A stretch of 64,000 nt of DNA from Chaenocephalus aceratus (lineage: Eukaryota > Chordata > Actinopteri > Perciformes > Channichthyidae). The stretch covers positions 310,001-374,000 of the forward strand of contig JAMFTG010000066.1 in NCBI GenBank assembly GCA_023974075.1, written 5' to 3'. The position numbers and the translations under genes are program-made. The stretch's first letter is position 1. Each line of letters begins with the position of its first letter. The notes below the pieces were generated by a model. It was not told the origin of the DNA, made no database searches, and saw only the letters and a list, made by a program, of their open reading frames with translations. Shown piece after piece: positions 58,436-64,000 of the stretch.

Positions 58436-59356
58436 ATTATTATTAATACAAGAATAATGCTGCGGTCCCTCTCTCGCTCTCTCTCCCCCACGTACACACT
58501 AAATACGCTATGTCCGCACGCACACACACACACATTTTAGAAGTACAGAATAAGAAAAGCATAAATGTCATGTTTGATAGGAAAAGACGGACCTTTATTA
58601 ATCCCCGTGGGGAGATTCAGAGTTCAAACAGCAACAGGTTGAGAATGAAAAACAGGACGGCACAGATTAAAACAATTTAAGATCAAATCAAAGATACAAA
58701 TAAAAATGATAGAAAACTGAAATAAAAGATTAAATAAAATGAACATATATATATATACATGTGTGGAAACAGTGTGTTTGATGTCCAGTATGTCGGAGTT
58801 TGTAAAAGATTGATTTGAGACATCAGGGTCTGAGCAGGAGTCCTGAAGTCAGACCCTTCATACATTTCAAGACCTCATCTCCACTTGGAGTTTTAACCGG
58901 TTACCTTGGCGACACGCTTTACCTCACATTGACTATATGTGACCTGCTCCATCGAAATCAGTCGCATTGACCCGAAGACACATTTTGAGTTGTATACACG
59001 GTTGGAAAGAGGAGATTCCTAGCTTTCTAATGATATCAGGATTGTTTTTGTACTCCAAATATTAAGCGAAATATGTCACATTATATAATGACTGTCACAG
59101 AGTCCTCATTTTGAGAAAAAGGCCTTTAAAGTTTCCTCTTCTCTGGAATCCATCGATCTGATTGATTATTAGTGGAGCAAATGATCAAAATACTACGGAG
59201 GGAAGATATTTTCGTTTGGAGGGGAAGCTCGCGAGTGTGTGTGTATACGTGTGTGCATTTTTGCGTTTGTTTCCCGGGGAAAACCCTCACGAGAAACACC
59301 GGCTGTTGTTGTGCCTGCTGTGGCGTTAAGTGCCTGCTGTGGCGTTAAATGACTCC
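58436..59356. repeat. Tandem duplication, copy 2 (921 bp)
   Basis: Second copy of the preceding block. Six bases (58430-58435) separate them. Within each copy GTGCCTGCTGTGGCGTTAA occurs twice near the end. Confidence 0.95.
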
Positions 59357-59973
59357 GTTCTCCGCTTGTAATTATGCCGTTACAAGCTTCAAAGTTATAT
59401 TTATCATCTGAATTTGCCGAAACAAGTTGAATATTCTGAAAGCCAAGACTCTGTTTAATTTAAATCAAATGAAAACAAACTGTAACGGATCCTGCCGTGT
59501 TATCTATGATTACTTTACTCTTACGTTCATAATGTCAGCCGGAGGGAGGGGGGCGGCGCTGCTGGAAGAGCAGAGTGCGAGTGAGAGGTGCCTGTCTTCG
59601 TCCCTTCACAAGCTTCAAAAATGTACTTATCGTGTGATTTTGGAAATAAAAGTTTCATATTCTGAAAGCCAAGACTTGGTTTGTTTAAAATCAAATAAAA
59701 CACCCGAACCCTGAAAAAATAGTTTTTTACGTAAATCCACGTTTATTCTGAAATGAGCCGTTGCGACTTCCGACTGATTTCGATAGAGCGGGTCACATAT
59801 ACAGAATTGATTGTCCTTCCTCCTTATCTTCCAACCATTTGGACGTAGACTTGCATTTCCCCATAACGATGTTGCTTAGCAACCGGCGTAGTAAACGGAC
59901 CTTCGCGCTATCAAGCAGTGAGCGCGCGATGTCCTGTTCAAACCCAACGGGATGCCATCAATAAACTACAGAA
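59357..59973. repeat. Imperfect repeats and possible element end
   Basis: 59385-59480 and 59605-59700 are imperfect direct copies (ACAAGCTTCAAA, TATTCTGAAAGCCAAGACT). 59756-59890 is partly the inverted complement of 57965-58045 (TATGTGACC, TCGAAATCAGTCG, GTTGCTTAGCAACCGG), so the duplicated block may sit inside an inverted-repeat element of about 1.9 kb. Confidence 0.55.
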
Positions 59974-60403
59974 TCACACGACACACCTACTACATTCAGG
60001 CAGACTGTAGAACACAACCTCTCTGGACCATTTATATACTTATTGAAAACAAGCTACAAAATGTAACACCTTGGGAAATGCCCTTTAATACTTTTTAATA
60101 GACTTACTTTTCACTAAATTGATTTATCAGCTCGTAATACTTCTTAAGACCCCGCGGACCCCCTGTTTATCCATCACAGTATTTTCATGAATACAGATAT
60201 CATCATTGTGATGAAACTGCAGCACTTATATTTGTTGTTTTTATAAAAATATTTACACAATGACATGTCATGATATTACCACCTAGTGGGTGAAACAGGT
60301 AATGCTAGTTTGTGAATGACATGATTTCAATGTAATGCTGCTTTAAAAACATGGAAGAGAGAACACACACACATCATGAATCCAACGTGACGCCTCGTCC
60401 GTC
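59974..60403. repeat. Right paralogous block
   Basis: 59974-60170 matches 1-200, and 60190-60403 matches 6714-6919. It is the downstream sequence of the tail exon. It is an empty site for the transposon at 6920-7670. Confidence 0.85.
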
Positions 60404-60488
60404 ACAATACAGATGTTATTTTGATTGATGGCCCAGCCCTATGTTTGTGAGGGGATACAGAAAGGTCTGTTCTGCCTTGATTGAGCCT

Positions 60489-60604
60489 TTAATAGACCGT
60501 ATGTGATGGTTGCTGTCTGTGACCTCTGACCCCACCAGGCCTTCTTCTGCAGCGCTCTGCTGATCTCCCTGAGGTCTTCGGCTCTCCTTCTTTCTTACAA
60601 CACG
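60489..60604 (-). CDS. Cytoplasmic-tail exon (gene D), frameshifted relative to 35611 copy
   Basis: The acceptor TGTTTTCACAG precedes 60604. In phase 1 it starts CCKKEGEPKTS like the plus-strand copy. It lacks two bases in CCTCAGGGAG (CCTCAGAGGGAG elsewhere), which switches the rest to a basic tail (GRSAERCRRRPGG) stopping at 60489-60491. In the shifted frame the ancestral acidic sequence (GDQQSAAEEGLVGSEVTDSN) is still open down to 60416. It pairs with the transmembrane exon at 62678-62791 about 2.1 kb upstream. Confidence 0.6.
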
Positions 60605-60619
60605 CTGTGAAAACATTAA

Positions 60620-61149
60620 GTCATATTATACGTTTGTATTAGATAATCATCTAAATCTGAAAAGCAACTAAAGGTTCAAATAACTGTAATGGAAGAAAAC
60701 TAGAATATCATGATGTGTAGATGTAGTGGAGCAGAAGTATAGAGAAGCACACACTGAAAACACTCGGGGAAAGTACCTCCACATGTTCTTAAGTACAGTG
60801 AGTCCATTTGTAACTCTCCTCCACTCTCAGACACACATTTGCACAAAGCTTGTTGATCTGCTCGAAGGATGTTGAGACAGATCTGAGAACAGATTTCTGC
60901 GCCTGCTGCTACAGAGCTAGAGCTGTTTGCATCTTACAATAATCTATACATTCTGTCATCTTATTATATTTACATGGATACAGACTCATGCATTCACTCG
61001 GTCACCTCATTCTGTTCCTTATTCAGCCTCTTGCATTTATTTATTGTTGACATGTATATAGTTTACTTCTGCATTACTTTGGTCTCGCAACATTACCTGC
61101 TCTATTTGTATCTTTCAATCAGTTGTGTTGTTTTATGTCTTATATAAAT
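60620..61149. other. Intron of gene D
   Basis: Homologous in parts to 7919-8195 and, inverted, to 35405-35600. No exon is seen. Confidence 0.5.
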
Positions 61150-61933
61150 TAGGGCTGTCAGTCGATTAAAATAGTTAATCGTGATTAATCGCACATTTTT
61201 GATCTGTTCTAAATGTACCTTAGAGGAATATTTTTCAAGTTGTTAATACTCTTATCAACATATGAGTGGACAAATATGCTTTATGCTAATGTTTATTATC
61301 ATTTGAACATTACAAATATTCGCCTCAATTCAACCTGGAACCTCTCTCATACAATACAAATGGTGTGTGTGTGTGTGCGTGCGTGTGTGTGTGCGCGCGT
61401 TGGAGCTATGTGCAACTCAAGGCATATACTCGAACGGGAGCTGCCTGGACGCTGCAATCATGCTGCACTATCCGTGCCGAGTGTGCTGACTTCTCCTACA
61501 ATGTCCCACTGTCTGCTTCCTGCATCAAGTCAAGTGCTCGGCGCAGTTGTGGCGAAATGTCGCTCCTCTGTTTTCATTTAAACAGCTCCTTATATCCGTT
61601 AGCGCAGCTAGCTAGCACCAGATGCTAACAACAACAATGCACGTGTGTGTGTGGCCCGAGCGAGCGAGAGAGAGACCTCTCTCGCTCGCTCGGGCCACAC
61701 ACACACACACACACACCCTCCCGGTCCTCCCGATGGCCAGTCGGTGCCTGCCGGTGAGCGTGGAAGTGTGGTCTGCCACAAGCGGGCGGCAGGAGCGGGG
61801 CTGTCAGCAGACGGTATTTTAAACTCGATGCGCTCTGAAACTACGGGGCGGCCGGGAAAAAAATACACATGCGTTAATCGCGTTAAAATAATTAGTGGCG
61901 TTAATTTTTTTTTGCGTTAACTTGACAGCCCCA
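61150..61933. mobile_element. 784-bp hAT element in the gene D intron
   Basis: The left end is TAGGGCTGTCAGTCG; the right end is the complement of TGGGGCTGTCAAGTTAA. The duplication is ATATAAAT/ATATAACT (61142-61149, 61934-61941; one mismatch). The paralog at about 8190-8200 (TTATATAACTATGATGCATT) is the empty site, confirming insertion. It carries a 30-bp perfect hairpin at 61643-61706 and GT/CA runs. No transposase is recognised. Confidence 0.92.
61643..61706. repeat. Perfect 30-bp-arm hairpin
   Basis: The arms are 61643-61672 and 61677-61706 (GTGGCCCGAGCGAGCGAGAG and complement), with a 4-base loop. It lies inside the hAT element. Confidence 0.95.
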
Positions 61934-61981
61934 ATATAACTATGATGCATTGCCCCGTCTACACGGTAGCCACTGTGCATG

Positions 61982-62357
61982 CCGTGCACTGGTCACCAGG
62001 GGCACAGCCCCACCGAGTGTCAGCAGGAAGATTCAAATAATAATTTAAAAAAGCAAAATAAATCTTAAAATATATTTGAATGAGTATTCTCGTCCGTGTC
62101 CAACACACTCTCCCTCCCAACTCGTCCTGCATGTCAGGATCCCGTGGCCTCACTATCAACGCAGTGGGGGCCCTTTAGCGTCGATGCTCAACTATCAGGA
62201 GTCCCATTGGATTGCATAGAGCGACCCCCCCCCCCCCCCCCTCTATCCAATCGGAACCATGGATAGCCAGCTATTTGTTCACGTGTTTAAAAAAGAAGCT
62301 TATATATACACATCTAAGTTTTCGTGCCCCACCACTTTTGTACAGCGAACGCCACTG
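61982..62357. mobile_element. 376-bp hAT-type insertion
   Basis: Flanked by TGTGCATG (61974-61981 and 62358-62365). The paralog at about 8229-8240 (CTGTGCATGTGACG) is uninterrupted. The ends are CCGTGCACTGGTCACC (degenerate) and the complement of CAGTGGCGTTCGC. A poly-C tract lies at 62226-62240. Confidence 0.8.
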
Positions 62358-62677
62358 TGTGCATGTGACGATAACGCCTTTGAATCTTGAAATGATCGTT
62401 GGATGAAGTTGTGGTTCAATGTTTTTCGGCACTGATATCTCCAGTGATGGGTAATGATCACTTCACCAGGAGCGCTTGATCAGAAACAATATTCTAACAT
62501 TAGAAACCCTATCCTCTAAACAGAGTGAAATATGTGAAACATTTCAGTCTGAGGTCAGCACACTGCTGGAGACGAGGCAGAGGGGTTATTTAGGAAATCC
62601 TACCCTACGTGTTTAAGTTCAGAGTTTCAGCAAGATTCACAAAACTGATAATACAATTCTTTGGAGCAGGAACTTAC
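62358..62677. repeat. Paralogous intron block
   Basis: Matches 8226-8480 and 8920-8976. The left copy has about 440 extra bases (about 8485-8920) bounded by the TAGGTAAGTTTGAGAAACCG inverted pair. Confidence 0.75.
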
Positions 62678-62791
62678 GGATCACTCCACGTTTCCAAGCG
62701 ACAACCAGCATGATAGTGACAGCAACAGCAGCAGCAATGAGGACACAGGGGAGGACAATTTTCTGGACATCGTTCCTCTTCTCTGCAGCAT
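62678..62791 (-). CDS. Transmembrane exon, right-hand copy (gene D)
   Basis: A 114-bp, phase 1-1 exon with acceptor ATTCCTTCAG and donor GTAAGT. It reads DAAEKRNDVQKIVLPCVLIA, then AAVAVTIMLVVAWKRGVI. The hydrophobic core is about 20 residues, followed by Lys-Arg as stop-transfer. It is the most regular of the six copies. The DAAEKRND lead is longer because its acceptor lies further upstream than in copies 1-3 and 5. It is single here, unlike the five-copy array at 8977-13502. Confidence 0.82.
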
Positions 62792-63546
62792 CTGAAGGAA
62801 TATCACAGAGTTGAGATTCGAGGAAAACCCTCAGAGAAAGTCATGCTTTTGATATGCTTTAGAGGCTGAAGCTAAGGACAAATAAATACAAAAAACATAC
62901 TCAAAAATCAAACTGATAATCCATTTAGCAGCTAATAATCTTTTTCATATGCAGTTTACTCCAATGACCCAAAGCACAATGAACAACAACCTTTACCTAC
63001 TTCCTCCCGCTGCCTTCCCTGGCAAAGAAGACACTATGCCCTTTCTGGTTTAGAAATCCCATCTCTGCCTGTCTCCAATAAATTCCTAAATAACCCGGTC
63101 TAAATCACCTAGTGCCCAAAGCTGCCTTCAAAATAAAAGCATGAACAACTACTCCGATTACCTTAAATAATGACACGAAATAAATTATTCATTTACTTTA
63201 AAACAAAACACAGCAAGATAATAAATCAATGAACTTGATTTATATATCTTTCTGAAGACAAACTGGTATTTATTTCTTAAAAACTGGTCAATTATTTTTA
63301 TTTTTGTCCTCAGAAACCACGTGAAGCTGCTATTTTAAATATTTAAACTTAGTGTTAGAGCGGTTTGTTTTTTACCTTAAGTTGTGTAATTTGATAACTG
63401 CTTCTTGATAGATGATCAGATATACTGTGATATCAGATCTTAGAGATATTGCTCGCCCTAAATCTATAGTGCGAGGCTCCGACATTCATGTTGAGAGAGA
63501 AGTGCATCAGAGGCCATTTGAATGCACTAATGAAAGAGACCTTTAC
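62792..63546. other. Intron between linker and transmembrane exons
   Basis: AT-rich, with no repeat or exon recognised. Confidence 0.4.
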
Positions 63547-63618
63547 CAGGATCTCCTCCAGCTGCAGGTGATGTGCTGGAGTCCTTTCTCTTGGTCCTCG
63601 TCTGCTCGTCTCTGGGTG
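63547..63618 (-). CDS. Linker exon (gene D)
   Basis: A 72-bp, phase 1-1 exon with acceptor GATTTGAACAG and donor GTAAAG. It reads APRDEQTRTKRKDSSTSPAA, then GGDPG. It is hydrophilic and Ser/Thr/Pro/Gly-rich, likely a stalk between the V-set domain and the membrane helix. It is homologous to 47591-47654. It lies 755 bp upstream of the transmembrane exon in transcription order. The V-set exon of this gene would be beyond the window edge. Confidence 0.6.
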
Positions 63619-64000
63619 CTGTTCAAATCAAATAAAGATGTTCTTAGAACTCGGAGAAAAACCCCAGAACAAAACGTGTTCTTTAAAGCGGTGTGTGTGC
63701 CCATCTGCCCGAGATGTGAAACGTTAAAAACATAGATACATGGAGTTCAAGAAAAGCAATGAATTAGTGTGAAAAGTCCATTTTAAATGCACACAGGTGC
63801 CTTTAAACTATACTCGTCGCAGTATAAAAATTCAGCAATATCTTAATAATTGCCGACGTCGGGCTGATTCGTCGGTGCCTCCCTAATAATAAGGAAGTTA
63901 AAAATAACCGGAACAGTCTCAGTGCTTAGACTGCTTAGTGGAAAATTAAATGGGAACAACTTTAACCCTAACCGGACAGTAAACACTACTTTGACGTCAT
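63619..64000. other. Window edge, intron-like
   Basis: No exon or bounded element is recognised. Confidence 0.3.

Noticed and set aside
57756..58865. Two identical 60-codon minus-strand frames as a duplicated small gene
   Set aside because: They are identical only because the whole 921-bp block is duplicated; no signal of coding.

Overview
This is a teleost fish nuclear genome window (probably percomorph; I cannot name the species). The evidence is eukaryotic exons with GT/AG splice sites, vertebrate-type immunoglobulin V-set exons, L1-type LINE fragments with fish-like reverse transcriptase motifs, dense hAT-type DNA transposons with 8-bp target-site duplications (TSDs), and CA/GT microsatellites. 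I see no bacterial gene, rRNA, tRNA or CRISPR array. Almost every long open frame is an artefact of minisatellites whose unit lacks stop codons.

The genic content is a broken-up tandem cluster of small V-set receptor genes, nearly all on the minus strand. Recognisable exon types are: signal peptide (20592-20640, 55502-55550), V-set domain (49772-50131; truncated copy 24825-24975), a short Ser/Pro-rich linker (47591-47654, 63547-63618), transmembrane (8977-9066, 12810-12893, 12994-13104, 13199-13303, 13404-13502, 62678-62791) and charged cytoplasmic tail (7690-7906, 24477-24630, 60489-60604, and an inverted plus-strand copy 35611-35801). 3'UTR-like blocks lie at 20816-21140 and 56562-57200 (minus) and 37163-37440 (plus, with AATAAA). 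Signal, V, transmembrane and one linker exon all use phase-1 boundaries, so they can be joined in any order without breaking the frame. The receptors look like the butyrophilin/MOG/B7-like part of the Ig superfamily, but that assignment is inference. No complete intact gene can be assembled from this window.

Layout: 0-9 kb is a left paralogous block (matching 60-62.8 kb) with a LINE endonuclease fragment and a promoter-like patch. 9-13.5 kb is a five-copy transmembrane-exon array split by a 3.6-kb nested hAT insertion. 13.5-21 kb holds more transposons and a signal exon with a GC-box-rich upstream region. 21-25 kb holds interspersed repeats, two small G/C-skewed minisatellites and a truncated V/tail pair. 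25.4-29.4 kb is a 37-bp minisatellite. 30.4-35.0, 41.2-46.2 and 46.8-47.4 kb are three arrays of one 20-bp minisatellite. Between them lie an inverted gene tail (35.4-37.4 kb) and a 2.3-kb foldback-like element (38.7-41.0 kb). 47.5-57 kb holds the best V exon among L1 and hAT elements. 57.5-59.4 kb carries an apparently perfect 921-bp tandem duplication. 60-64 kb is the right paralogous block.

The likely biology is a rapidly rearranging immune-type receptor cluster. Exon duplication, transposon insertion and minisatellite expansion have all acted here, and most gene copies are decayed or partial.
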